Positions 53,177 to 62,776 of a DNA stretch of 64,000 bases are shown one piece after another (the first letter of the stretch is position 1; every line of letters begins with the position of its first letter). A program made the position numbers and the translations under genes. A model generated the notes under the pieces. That model was not told the origin of the DNA. It was given only the letters and a program-made list of their open reading frames with translations, and did no database searches. Source of the stretch: Aureispira sp964445645 (GTDB lineage Bacteria; Bacteroidota; Bacteroidia; Chitinophagales; Saprospiraceae); assembly GCA_964445645.1 (NCBI GenBank), contig CAYULH010000003.1:50715-114714 (forward strand). Direction: 5' to 3'.

Positions 53177-55168
53177 ATGAAAACACTACAATCAAAAATA
53201 TTTTCTTTAATTACTGGTATTTTCCTTATTGGATCATTGCAATCTTTGAATGCACAAACTAGCATTTCAGGATCATCTATTACATTAGTAGGTAAGGATC
53301 GTGCTGCTACTACGGGTTCTGGCAACATATCTGTTAGTCTACCTAGCAATATCCAACCGGGAGATGTTACCTTTTTATTCTTGGGTCAAAGTGATGCCAG
53401 TGACTTGCAAGCTCCATCTGGCTGGACACGTATTGTGACGAAGGGGCCAGATGATATAAATCAGGAAGCACTTTATCGTATTTATCAATCTGGTCAAAGT
53501 ACTACTTATACTTTTGGAGGAGCAAAAAATAAATTTGTTTCTGTGGTCACACTACGTGGAGTAGATAACAACAATCCTGTACGTGCTCAGTGGAATGGTA
53601 AAGACACAGACAGAGGTGGCGAGAGCACTTGTTCCAGTGGACATAGAGGACGTGCCAAGGCTACCACTTCTATTGCAACAGCTTCTAATGGTGTACGTTT
53701 CTTGACTTGTATGTTTGACGACCCATTTATCGGGGAGGTTTTCACATCTAGTTCTTACTCTACTAGAGTAATGACCATTTTAGACGCATGGAAAAATGGT
53801 GATGATGCTTTGATGGTGGCCATAGAAGGAACGAATGGTTCTGGCACTGCCAATCGTTACATACAAGGTAGCAATTGTGCTACTGGTGGTGGCAATGATA
53901 TTGTATTCTCTATTACTATCAACCCTGGTGGTTCTACTCCTCCACCTCCACCAACAGGTGAGGTAGTTATTGATTTCTGCGAAAGTATTAGTGGCTGGAG
54001 TAGTAGCAATAACTTGGTAAGAAGTGGTACAAAACAAGAAGGAAATTACAGTATCAAGACAACAGGATCAGGCACCAATGATTTTAGTAAAAACTTTGCT
54101 ACTAAAGATGCTGGTAATAACAATACCTTATCATTCTGGTATTATGTCTCTGACAAATCTCTAATGAATAGTAGCAACCAAGTAGAATTGGGTAGTGCTG
54201 GAGGTGCTGATGCCAATGAGTTCAATTGGAGTCTTAATGCTAGTGGTTTACAAAATGGTTGGAACAAAATTGAATTGCCATTTTCTGCTGCTAGTACTAC
54301 TGGTGGTGCTCCTAACTTAAGTCAACTCAATTGGTTTAGACTGTATCGTTTCAAGAGTGGGTCTGTTATTTCTAGAGTAGATGATATTCGATTAATTCGT
54401 AAGGCATCTGTGAACGAGGTAGTTATTGATTTCTGCGAAAGTACTAGTGGCTGGAGTAGTAGTAATAATTTGGTAAGAAGTGGTACAAAACAAGAAGGAA
54501 ATTACAGTATCAAGACGACAGGATCAGGCACCAATGATTTTAGTAAAAACTTTGCTACTAAAGATGCTGGTAATAACAATACCTTATCATTCTGGTATTA
54601 TGTCTCTGACAAATCTCTAATGAATAGTAGCAACCAAGTAGAATTGGGTAGTGCTGGAGGTGCTGATGCCAATGAGTTCAATTGGAGTCTTAATGCTAGT
54701 GGTTTACAAAATGGTTGGAACAAAATTGAATTGCCATTTTCTGCTGCTAGTACTACTGGTGGTGCTCCTAACTTAAGTCAACTCAATTGGTTTAGACTGT
54801 ATCGTTTCAAGAGTGGGTCTGTTATTTCTAGAGTAGATGATATTCGATTGATAAGCACTAGTTCTAACCGAACAGTAGTAAAAGATAACAACGCCAACAC
54901 ACCTTCTGTACAAAGTTTTGTAACCGAGCAAGTAGATAATTTCCAAATATTCCCTAATCCTAGCAATGGTTATTTCAAATTATTGCTCAACAACCCCGAA
55001 GATGCTGCTACCATCAGAATGTTTGATATGCAAGGTCGTGTGGTATTAGAGCAAGTAAGCAATGCGCCTGTTGCTACCTTTGATGTTTCTAACTTAGCCA
55101 AAGGGGTTTATGCTGTTAATGTAACCAACAAACAAGGCTCTAAGAATATCCAATTAGTGGTTCGATAG
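53177..55168 (+). CDS. T9SS adhesin-like protein with two nearly identical CBM-like modules
   Basis: A 663-residue secreted protein: signal peptide (cut near LNAQ), an N-terminal beta-rich domain of about 235 residues (begins SITLVGKDRAA), a Pro-rich linker (TPPPPPTGE), two CBM-like jelly-roll modules of about 145 residues (VIDFCES ... SRVDDIRLI), and a type A T9SS sorting domain (IFPNPSNGYFKLLL, KGVYAVNVTNKQG). The two modules differ at only a few residues, which shows recent duplication or gene conversion. They may bind polysaccharide. It is followed by a paralogous gene. The ATG at 53177 starts the signal peptide; earlier in-frame ATGs at 53111 and 53141 do not. Confidence 0.85.
   Translation: MKTLQSKIFSLITGIFLIGSLQSLNAQTSISGSSITLVGKDRAATTGSGNISVSLPSNIQPGDVTFLFLGQSDASDLQAPSGWTRIVTKGPDDINQEALYRIYQSGQSTTYTFGGAKNKFVSVVTLRGVDNNNPVRAQWNGKDTDRGGESTCSSGHRGRAKATTSIATASNGVRFLTCMFDDPFIGEVFTSSSYSTRVMTILDAWKNGDDALMVAIEGTNGSGTANRYIQGSNCATGGGNDIVFSITINPGGSTPPPPPTGEVVIDFCESISGWSSSNNLVRSGTKQEGNYSIKTTGSGTNDFSKNFATKDAGNNNTLSFWYYVSDKSLMNSSNQVELGSAGGADANEFNWSLNASGLQNGWNKIELPFSAASTTGGAPNLSQLNWFRLYRFKSGSVISRVDDIRLIRKASVNEVVIDFCESTSGWSSSNNLVRSGTKQEGNYSIKTTGSGTNDFSKNFATKDAGNNNTLSFWYYVSDKSLMNSSNQVELGSAGGADANEFNWSLNASGLQNGWNKIELPFSAASTTGGAPNLSQLNWFRLYRFKSGSVISRVDDIRLISTSSNRTVVKDNNANTPSVQSFVTEQVDNFQIFPNPSNGYFKLLLNNPEDAATIRMFDMQGRVVLEQVSNAPVATFDVSNLAKGVYAVNVTNKQGSKNIQLVVR
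53960..54850 (+). repeat. Two near-identical tandem DNA copies of the CBM-like module
   Basis: Copies start at 53960 and 54416 (period 456 bp) and run about 435 bp each. Only a handful of base differences were seen, mostly silent, such as agtatt versus agtact near the start. A 21-bp linker separates them. Confidence 0.9.
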
Positions 55169-55202
55169 ATTATAACATCTGCCAAACACTTCAATAGTGT
55201 CT

Positions 55203-55239
55203 AAAAAGTCCTTTCAAGTAAGTCTTGGAGGGACTTTTT
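55203..55239 (+). terminator. Intrinsic terminator of the first adhesin-like gene
   Basis: A 16-bp stem with some G-T pairs (55203-55218 with 55224-55239) whose right arm ends in five Ts. It lies 34 bp after the stop codon. Confidence 0.8.
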
Positions 55240-55358
55240 GTATTAAATACAAAATCCACGTTAAGCCAATTTCTAGGATTAATTTTTTATTTATTTTCAA
55301 TATCTTTATCCTACCCATTCAGTAAGACTGTTTTACAGAATAACAAAAAATAATCCTT

Positions 55359-57347
55359 ATGAAATCATCCAAATTTCCCACCCTTATTTGCATCTACCTA
55401 TTTATATGGGGAATGATGCACTACGCTAATGCACAAACGAATATTGCAGGGTCATCCATTACATTGGTAGGTACAGATACAGCTTCTGCCACAGATACAA
55501 GCACCATGCTTGTCAACTTACCTACTACTATTCAATCTGGTGATGTTACGTTTTTATTTCTAGGACAAAGTGATGCTGGTGACTTGAATGCGCCATCTGA
55601 TTGGACTCCTATTGTGTCTGAAGGGCCTAATGATATTAATCAAAAGGCTTTTTATAGAGTTTATCAAGCTGGTCAGAATAGTGTGCTTAGTTTTTCAGGA
55701 GCAAAGAATAACTTTGTGGCTATCGTCACTCTACGTGGAGTTGATCCCTTCAATCCTGTTCTTGATGAGTGGAGTGGCAAAGATACGGATGTAGGCGGCA
55801 ATATGATTTGTGGAAATATGGGCAAAGAAGGCCATTTAGGCCGTGCCAAAGCTACTGTTCCTATTGCAACCGCCTCTGACGGTGTTCGATTCTTGACCTG
55901 TATGTATGATGATCCATTTATTGGAGAAGTATTCACTTCCAATGCTTACACTACTACAGCAATGGATATTTTGGAGGCATGGGCAAATGGTGATGATGGT
56001 TTAATGGTGGCTATAGAAGGAACCAATGGTTCTAATACAAGTGATCGTTATATACAAGGCCATGATTGTGTAAAAGGAGGAGGCAATGATGTTGTACTTT
56101 CTATTACCATCAATCCTATAAGCAACTCTAGCGAAGTGGTCATTGATTGGTGCGAAAATAGCAGTAGCTGGACCAGTGCCAATACCCTAACAACAAGCAA
56201 CATTTATCAAGAAGGCAGTCATAGTGTTCAGGCTACTGGTTCCAAAACCCGTGATTTTAGCAAAAATTTTGCCACCAAAAATGCAGTTAATAATAATACC
56301 CTCTCTTTTTGGTATTACATCTCTGATGTGTCCTTGCTCAATGGTGGCAATCAGGTAGAATTGGGCAGTGGGGGCACTAGTAATATCAATGAATACAATT
56401 GGGATATTGACTTGAGTAGTTTACAAAATGGTTGGAATCAAATTGAACTCCCTTTTTGGGACGCTGATACTACAGGAGGAACACCTGATTTGAGTCAACT
56501 CAACTGGTTTAGACTTGGCCGTTCCAAGAGTGATACGATTACCTCTAGGGTAGACGATATTCGATTGGTCAGACGCAGTGCTCCAAGTGAAGTGGTCATT
56601 GATTGGTGCGAAAGTACAACAGACTGGAACAGTGCCAACACCCTAACAACAAGCAGTGATTACCAAGAAGGCAGTTTTAGCCTTCAATCTACAGGCTCCA
56701 AAACCCGTGATTTTAGAAAAAACTTTGCAACCAAAAACGCTGGCAATAATAATACACTCTCCTTTTGGTATTATATCTCTGATAAATCTAAAATGAACAA
56801 CAGCAATCAAGTAGAATTGGGCAGTGGGGGAACCAATGATGTCAATGAATACAATTGGCATCTTGCACTAACCCATCTACAAAATGGCTGGAACAAAATC
56901 GAATTGCCCTTTTCTGCTGCTGCAACTACAGGTGGGGTGCCTGATTTGAGTCAACTCAATTGGTTTAGATTGTATCGTTCCAAGAGCGATACTCTTACTT
57001 CTAGAATAGATGACATTCGTTTAATTTATAATAACATTAGCTCTAGCCGAACCACTATGAATCCGTCCAACACGAGCATGCCCTCTAAACATAGTTTTGT
57101 AACCGAGCGAGTTCATACCTTCAAGGTATTTCCGAATCCCGCTCATGGTCGATTTAAGTTGTTATTAAACAACCCCAAAGACCCTGTAACCATTAGAATG
57201 GTTGATTTGCAAGGACGTGTTGTATTGGAGCAAATTAGCCATGAAGCAGTGACAGTTTTTGATGTTGCTCATCTAGCCAAAGGAATTTATGTTCTAAACA
57301 TCACCAATAAACAAAGATCGGAGAATATCACATTGGTTCTACAATAA
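55359..57347 (+). CDS. T9SS adhesin-like protein, paralogue of the preceding gene
   Basis: A 662-residue protein with the same plan as its neighbour: signal peptide (cut near ANAQ), N-terminal domain (begins SITLVGTDTAS), two CBM-like modules (VIDWCEN..., VIDWCES...) and a type A T9SS sorting domain (VFPNPAHGRFKLLL, KGIYVLNITNK). The proline linker is missing. The two modules here are clearly diverged from each other, unlike those in the upstream protein. The pair arose by tandem gene duplication. Both are likely exported to the cell surface; ligand unknown. Confidence 0.85.
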   Translation: MKSSKFPTLICIYLFIWGMMHYANAQTNIAGSSITLVGTDTASATDTSTMLVNLPTTIQSGDVTFLFLGQSDAGDLNAPSDWTPIVSEGPNDINQKAFYRVYQAGQNSVLSFSGAKNNFVAIVTLRGVDPFNPVLDEWSGKDTDVGGNMICGNMGKEGHLGRAKATVPIATASDGVRFLTCMYDDPFIGEVFTSNAYTTTAMDILEAWANGDDGLMVAIEGTNGSNTSDRYIQGHDCVKGGGNDVVLSITINPISNSSEVVIDWCENSSSWTSANTLTTSNIYQEGSHSVQATGSKTRDFSKNFATKNAVNNNTLSFWYYISDVSLLNGGNQVELGSGGTSNINEYNWDIDLSSLQNGWNQIELPFWDADTTGGTPDLSQLNWFRLGRSKSDTITSRVDDIRLVRRSAPSEVVIDWCESTTDWNSANTLTTSSDYQEGSFSLQSTGSKTRDFRKNFATKNAGNNNTLSFWYYISDKSKMNNSNQVELGSGGTNDVNEYNWHLALTHLQNGWNKIELPFSAAATTGGVPDLSQLNWFRLYRSKSDTLTSRIDDIRLIYNNISSSRTTMNPSNTSMPSKHSFVTERVHTFKVFPNPAHGRFKLLLNNPKDPVTIRMVDLQGRVVLEQISHEAVTVFDVAHLAKGIYVLNITNKQRSENITLVLQ

Positions 57348-57372
57348 ACCAATTATCAACCTGCATCCCTTA

Positions 57373-57408
57373 CAGACCTTCTAAGAAAATCTTGGAAGGG
57401 CTGTTTTA
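57373..57408 (+). terminator. Intrinsic terminator of the second adhesin-like gene
   Basis: A 13-bp stem with one mismatch and G-T pairs (57373-57385 with 57391-57403) and a short T-run. It lies 26 bp after the stop codon. Confidence 0.65.
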
Positions 57409-57559
57409 AATTTAAATTCCTTATTAAAGTAATAATTGCATAATCAGTCTTTCACTTCCATTTCTCAAAAAAAACGTACATTTAACACAAAATATTCCAA
57501 CAAAGAGTATTTTTAGAAAAAACTGCTCCTTATATATTACAAAACACTTCAAGGGCAAT

Positions 57560-58183
57560 ATGGACATTGAACTAACAGACGCAGAACGGATAAAAGTCCT
57601 TAATTCAGACGATTTGTATTCCATTATGCAAAAAATCTTGCTGCGTGAGAATAAGATTGACCAGAATAGAGAACACTTTTGGGTAGTTGGATTAGAGACC
57701 AATCAAAGAATTTTATTTGTAGAACTAATTAGCTTAGGCTCTGTTAATGAGAGCTTGGTGGAACCCATGGAGGTTTTTAGCTTGGCCCTACAAAAACGAG
57801 CGGTCAAAATTATTTTGTGCCACAACCACCCCAATGGAGAACTGCGCCCTTCGGAGAAGGATTGCGACCTGACCGACCGCCTCATTCAAGTGGGCCTGAT
57901 TGTAGACACACCTGTTATAGATCACTTAATTATTAGCGAAAAAAGCTTTCTGAGTTTTGCTGATATTGGACTCTTAGACAAGCTCCAAGAGAGCACCAAA
58001 CATGTACCAACCTATCTGATGATTGAGCGGGCAAAAAAAGAGGCAGCCAAAATTGCCAAGCAGAACAAGGCTATCGAAATTGCTAAAAAGCTCAAAAGAT
58101 TAGGCACAGAGGACCAAATCATTGCTGATGTAACAGGAATTCCCCTGTCAGAAATTGAAGCTCTACGAGTTCGTAAGCGTTAG
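57560..58183 (+). CDS. RadC-family JAB-domain protein with helical C-terminal tail (copy 1)
   Basis: A 207-residue protein with the RadC JAB/MPN domain (about 15-150). The metal motif is complete: HNHPNG, then PSEKD (H-x-H-P ... D). The N-terminal helix-hairpin-helix domain of full RadC is absent. After the domain comes a charged helical tail (AKKEAAKIAKQNKAIE) and the segment LGTEDQIIADVTGIPLSEIE, which resembles the C-terminal helix-turn of PD-(D/E)XK transposase/Rpn proteins. RadC proteins are common on mobile elements; function is unsettled. A paralogue lies at 62777-63406. Confidence 0.85.
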   Translation: MDIELTDAERIKVLNSDDLYSIMQKILLRENKIDQNREHFWVVGLETNQRILFVELISLGSVNESLVEPMEVFSLALQKRAVKIILCHNHPNGELRPSEKDCDLTDRLIQVGLIVDTPVIDHLIISEKSFLSFADIGLLDKLQESTKHVPTYLMIERAKKEAAKIAKQNKAIEIAKKLKRLGTEDQIIADVTGIPLSEIEALRVRKR

Positions 58184-58282
58184 TTCAGGCTATTGCTTGA
58201 TTGATTGCAACAAAACTACTATTGGATTGTTTGTAATGACTGATATGTTAAACAACTATTTAATCCTAATAAAAAACTTTTT

Positions 58283-58780
58283 ATGGCTACAATTAATTTT
58301 CAAGGCAAACCTGTACACACTTCTGGCGAACTTCCTAAAGTGGGGCAACAAGCACCAGATTTTAGTCTTACAGGCAGTGACTTTCAGCCGTTGACTTTAG
58401 AGAAATTAAAAGGGCAGCGGGTAATTTTAAATATTTTTCCAAGCGTGGACACGGGCATTTGTGCTATGTCTGTCAAGCGTTTTAATGAAGAGGCCGCCAA
58501 ATTGGACAATACCAAAGTAGTGTGCATTTCTCGTGATTTGCCGTTTGCACAACAGCGTTTTTGTGGTGCAGAGGGCATCGAAAATGTCCTTAGTGCTTCT
58601 GATTTTGCTACAGGGGCATTTAGCAAGGCTTATGGGCTGTTGATGACCGATGGTTTATTTTCGGATCTTTCGGCACGTGCTGTGGTGGTTTTGGATGAGA
58701 ACGGCCAAGTAATATACACGGAACTGGTTCCTGAAATTGCTCAAGAACCCAATTATGAAGCTGCATTGGCAAGTTTATAG
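58283..58780 (+). CDS. tpx: Thiol peroxidase
   Basis: A 165-residue atypical 2-Cys peroxiredoxin of the Tpx type. Peroxidatic C60 is in SVDTGICAMSVKRFN, resolving C94 in RFCGAEG, and C81 matches the third Cys of E. coli Tpx. It reduces hydrogen and lipid peroxides using thioredoxin. Length and start match the family (E. coli 168 residues). Monocistronic. Confidence 0.97.
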   Translation: MATINFQGKPVHTSGELPKVGQQAPDFSLTGSDFQPLTLEKLKGQRVILNIFPSVDTGICAMSVKRFNEEAAKLDNTKVVCISRDLPFAQQRFCGAEGIENVLSASDFATGAFSKAYGLLMTDGLFSDLSARAVVVLDENGQVIYTELVPEIAQEPNYEAALASL

Positions 58781-58882
58781 TGGGTTTCTAAGCCAAGTTG
58801 ATGCAAAACTCAACTTGGCTTAGTACTTTTGTGGCGTACACCTTTGTTTATTTGCCTTTTATACTTGCAGTTGATTATGCAC

Positions 58883-59929
58883 ATGTCCAAAAAGAAGCCT
58901 AGCTTCCCTGTTTCAGAATCTCTAAAACGATATTTATTAGAGTATGAACGCTCTTTTTCATTGCCTATCAAATACGATGACCTTACTAATTGGTTTGAAT
59001 CTGCTGCCATTTATGATAGTAAAGGCAACGATACCCTCTGGGAATCTGTTATATACCCCCCTACCTTCCAAGAAGAAATTGAGACAGCACTGACGTATAT
59101 CTATGCCATGCTCAAGACGGATGGCAACGTAGAAGTAATTGAACACCTCAGAATTAGTAGAATTGATTACTGCCTTTTTGGCAACTCCAAGCCCTTTCGC
59201 ATTCGGATAGTTAATACACTCAATGACAACCACGATTATTTTTACATCAAAAAAGCAGATGCCTCTAGGATTTATGGTTTAGAGTTGGAACATATCCTAA
59301 GCCCCAATAGGCTTGATTTTATTGTAGATGGTGACACCTTGGTAGAGGGACATATTCCAGGTATTCCGGGTGATGTATTCCTAGAGTATTACATCAACAC
59401 CCCCAAATTTGCCAAAGGCTTTGCAGCCAAAGAATTTGTCAAGTTTAATGAACGTTGTTTTGTTATGCTGCTCGGTGATATGCGAGCTTACAATTATGTA
59501 GTAGATGTTACACCTGATTTTGATACCGAAAAATACCGTGTACGGGCTATAGATTTTGACCAAATTTGCTACGAAGGACGCAAAAATCACTATTTGCCAC
59601 AATTCTACAAAGAAAACTTTCCTATTGTCAAGTTTTGTATGGAATTGCTGCATCCCACTACCGTTAATCAATACCAATATGAAGAGCGCACCCTAATGAA
59701 AAGGCGGTACTACATTGCCCAAAAACGTATCAAACGCCTCCTCAACAGCATGGTCAAAGACACCTTATCCACCAAAGAAAAACGTCGCTCCCTAATTAAA
59801 GACCTCAATGCCTATCACAATACTACTAAGTTTTCTCGCCTCAACTCTATGGGTAGAATTCTTCGATTGCACATGACCCTAATGTTGGGCAAACCCAAAC
59901 CCAAGCTAGAACGTAAAAAAAAGAAGTAA
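58883..59929 (+). CDS. Uncharacterised protein with kinase-fold-like catalytic motifs
   Basis: I do not recognise a named family for this 348-residue protein. It carries a possible kinase-like core: a Lys pair K123-K124 (YFYIKKAD), an acidic helix (LELEHIL, E134/E136), a catalytic-loop-like LGDMRAYN with D199 and N204, and IDFDQ with D224 and D226 in the place of the DFG/DFD metal site. Order and spacing fit HipA/APH-like kinases. The C-terminus is strongly basic and helical (LERKKKK). Cytoplasmic; substrate unknown. The start at 58883 is one choice; 58877 is two codons earlier and 58829 would add a hydrophobic stretch. Confidence 0.6.
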   Translation: MSKKKPSFPVSESLKRYLLEYERSFSLPIKYDDLTNWFESAAIYDSKGNDTLWESVIYPPTFQEEIETALTYIYAMLKTDGNVEVIEHLRISRIDYCLFGNSKPFRIRIVNTLNDNHDYFYIKKADASRIYGLELEHILSPNRLDFIVDGDTLVEGHIPGIPGDVFLEYYINTPKFAKGFAAKEFVKFNERCFVMLLGDMRAYNYVVDVTPDFDTEKYRVRAIDFDQICYEGRKNHYLPQFYKENFPIVKFCMELLHPTTVNQYQYEERTLMKRRYYIAQKRIKRLLNSMVKDTLSTKEKRRSLIKDLNAYHNTTKFSRLNSMGRILRLHMTLMLGKPKPKLERKKKK

Positions 59930-60163
59930 CTACTGTCCTTTGCTATTTTGGAGCAGTCATCTTGCTCTAGCATAGCTAAACAGAACAATCGCACCAATCG
60001 ACAAATTTGCTGTACGGTGTTTTATTAGTAGATAAATAGCCTTCTTATGTCTTTATAGTTGAGGTCTGTATCACCTTTCTACAACAAATCGGCATAATTT
60101 TCCTTATTTTGAGTGTAACCCTTGATAGGGTTCTTTTTTTATTCAATTAAGATGATTATTCTC

Positions 60164-62314
60164 ATGAAAAAAATACTGCTTCTAACAATACTACTTTGGG
60201 GTGCAAGCTGGCAACTCTCTGCTCAACTCAAAGACATCACTATTCCCGACATTTGGGAAACCTATAAATTTTATCCAGAGTATGTTCCGGGATTCAACTT
60301 TATGAAAGATGGAAAACATTACTCGGTATTACAAGGCAACCAGATTCTACAATACAATTTAGCTTCTGGCGACCAAACGGCTGTTATTTATACGCCCGTA
60401 GGCTTGGCTTTGTCCAGTTATAGTTTTAGTGACGATGAGAGACAGATTATCCTAGAAACCGACAGAGAACAAATTTATCGCCGTTCCTCTAGGGCCAATT
60501 TCTATATCTGGAACCGTGAAAAAGAAACTTTGCTAACCGTTTCTAAAGCTGGAAAACAACGTTATGCCACCTTGGATGCTGCTGGCGAGCGTGTGGCTTT
60601 TGTTCGTGGTAATAATTTGTTTTATAAAAACCTAGAGGCCGACAAGGAAGTTCAGATTACTACCGATGGAGCGGTGAATGCCATTATCAATGGGGCTACA
60701 GACTGGGTTTATGAAGAGGAATTTGCTATTTCCAAGGCTTTTGAGTGGTCGCCCAAGGGCACCAAGATTGCTTTTTTGCGTTTTGATGAGCGCAAGGTCA
60801 AGGAATTCACTTACACCACCTACACCAATGAATTGTACCCTATTTACAATACCTTCAAGTACCCCAAAGCAGGCGAAGATAATGCCGTAGTGACCGTACA
60901 CATCTATGACTTGGAAACTAAAAAAATCACGGATGTTAAAATTAAAAAAACAGACCAAGAGCAATACATTCCTCGCATCAAATGGGTAAATGACAATCAA
61001 TTGTGCATTACTCGCCTCAATCGCCACCAAAACAACCTTACTTTGCTCCTAGCCAACCCCAAAAATGGCAGCACCAAAGTATTGCTCGAAGAAAAGAACG
61101 AATACTTTATTGATGTGCATGATAACCTGACCTTTTTGGAGGATGAATCGTTCATCTGGACCAGTGATGCCGATGGTTATAATCATTTGTATTCGTATGA
61201 TAACAAAGGAAAACTAGTCCGCCAACTGACCAAGGGAAACTATGATGTCATTCGTTTTTATGGTTTGGATAAGAAAAACAAGCAGTTGTATTTTCAGGCA
61301 GCTATGACTAGTGCCAAGCATAGAGGCTTGTACAGTGTGCCACTGGCAGGAGGCGAACCCAAGGCATTGCACCCAAATGAAGGCGTAAACAGTGCTCAGT
61401 TTAGCAGCACCTTTGAGTATTTTGTCAATACCTACTCCAAAGCCACCCAACCACCCAGCTACAAGGTCTATGCTACCAAGGATTTGAGCTTGGTGCGTAC
61501 TATTGAGGAAAATAGAATGCTACAGGAACGCCTAGTAGAGTACAATATGGGAGAGCATTCTTTCTTTGATTTTGTCAATGCCGACTCGGTGGTATTGCAT
61601 GGTTGGATGATTAAACCACCCAACTTTGACCCCAACAAAAAATACCCTGTTTTTATGTATACTTATGGCGGTCCGGGCAACCAAACTGTCATGGACAGAT
61701 GGGGCGGACAAAACTACTTGTGGTTCCAGATGTTGGCCCAAAAAGGCTACATCATTGTATCGGTAGACAATCGGGGTACCGATGCCCGTGGAGAGGCATT
61801 TCGTAAGTCTACGTATATGAATTTGGGTGGCTTGGAAACACAAGACCAAATTGAGGCCGCTCGTTATTTTGCCCAGCAGCCTTATGTAGACCAAGAACGC
61901 ATTGGTATTTTTGGCTGGAGCTTTGGAGGTTATCTCTCCACTTCTTGTTTGGCCAAGGGCAATGATGTGTTCAAAATGGCGATTGCGGTTGCTCCTGTTA
62001 TCAATTGGAAGTGGTACGATACCATCTATACCGAGCGTTTTATGCGTACGCCCAAGGAGAATAACAAAGGCTACGAGGACAATTCGCCCATCAATTTTGC
62101 TGGTGACATCAAGGGCAAATACTTGCTCGTACACGGCATGGCCGATGACAATGTACACTTTCAGAATGCTGCCGAAATGGCCCGTGCGCTCATTGCCAAA
62201 AATATTCCTTTTGAGGAAGCTTATTACCCCAACAAAAACCACGGCATCTATGGCGGTGCAACTCGCTCCCACCTTTACCACAAAATGACCAATTTTGTGT
62301 TGGAGAATTTGTAA
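60164..62314 (+). CDS. S9-family dipeptidyl peptidase IV
   Basis: A 716-residue secreted prolyl oligopeptidase-family enzyme that removes N-terminal dipeptides, usually X-Pro. The signal peptide ends near LSAQ. An eight-bladed propeller (about 40-480) contains the DWVYEEE motif that binds the substrate amino terminus, and the alpha/beta hydrolase domain carries the triad S586 (GWSFGGY), D661 (ADDNVHF) and H693 (KNHGIY). The ATG at 60164 begins the signal peptide. Probably periplasmic; releases dipeptides for nutrition. Confidence 0.95.
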   Translation: MKKILLLTILLWGASWQLSAQLKDITIPDIWETYKFYPEYVPGFNFMKDGKHYSVLQGNQILQYNLASGDQTAVIYTPVGLALSSYSFSDDERQIILETDREQIYRRSSRANFYIWNREKETLLTVSKAGKQRYATLDAAGERVAFVRGNNLFYKNLEADKEVQITTDGAVNAIINGATDWVYEEEFAISKAFEWSPKGTKIAFLRFDERKVKEFTYTTYTNELYPIYNTFKYPKAGEDNAVVTVHIYDLETKKITDVKIKKTDQEQYIPRIKWVNDNQLCITRLNRHQNNLTLLLANPKNGSTKVLLEEKNEYFIDVHDNLTFLEDESFIWTSDADGYNHLYSYDNKGKLVRQLTKGNYDVIRFYGLDKKNKQLYFQAAMTSAKHRGLYSVPLAGGEPKALHPNEGVNSAQFSSTFEYFVNTYSKATQPPSYKVYATKDLSLVRTIEENRMLQERLVEYNMGEHSFFDFVNADSVVLHGWMIKPPNFDPNKKYPVFMYTYGGPGNQTVMDRWGGQNYLWFQMLAQKGYIIVSVDNRGTDARGEAFRKSTYMNLGGLETQDQIEAARYFAQQPYVDQERIGIFGWSFGGYLSTSCLAKGNDVFKMAIAVAPVINWKWYDTIYTERFMRTPKENNKGYEDNSPINFAGDIKGKYLLVHGMADDNVHFQNAAEMARALIAKNIPFEEAYYPNKNHGIYGGATRSHLYHKMTNFVLENL

Positions 62315-62776
62315 ACTAACAGCGCAGATACTGCAATAATGAAATGCACTACTTGGCAACAGGTGGTGCATTTTTTTTGTGAGGTTGTATTGTGGTTAGG
62401 TAGGTACAAAAAATATACTATCGAATATTCCGAACTATCTTGATATACCCCTACTGTAGTTGGCAAAATTCCCCAAAAGTGGTCAACCAATTTCCCCATT
62501 TTAAAAAAAATGAAACTGAATTTGTTGCCTTATCTTTGTAAGGTCATTAATAACAATGCTTCTTGCGCTGGGGATCGTTGCTTATAGAAGTATTGGTGAC
62601 AACAATGTTTTTAGTTCATAGTATACGTATATACACCTGTAAACAATAACAATACATGGGTAACGTACACAGGTGTTCGTAGTTGTGTTTATTAGTAGTG
62701 GTGCTGCTCTATGCGCCACTACTTACACACGACCAAAATAATAATTTTTTCTACCCCCATTTATTCAATTCTTCCA
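62315..62776. other. 462-bp intergenic region
   Basis: Starts with the DPP-IV terminator at 62342-62378. Further on is an 8-bp inverted repeat (acacctgt near 62633, acaggtgt near 62667) and the palindromic word gtatac near 62620, both in the leader of the second RadC-type gene. No coding potential is seen. Confidence 0.5.
62342..62378 (+). terminator. Intrinsic terminator of the DPP-IV gene
   Basis: Stem aaatgcac (62342-62349) with gtgcattt (62366-62373) and a run of eight Ts from 62371. Confidence 0.8.

Noticed and set aside
57560..58183. Canonical RadC DNA-repair gene
   Set aside because: The N-terminal helix-hairpin-helix domain is missing and a different C-terminal tail is present, so I call it only a RadC-family JAB protein.
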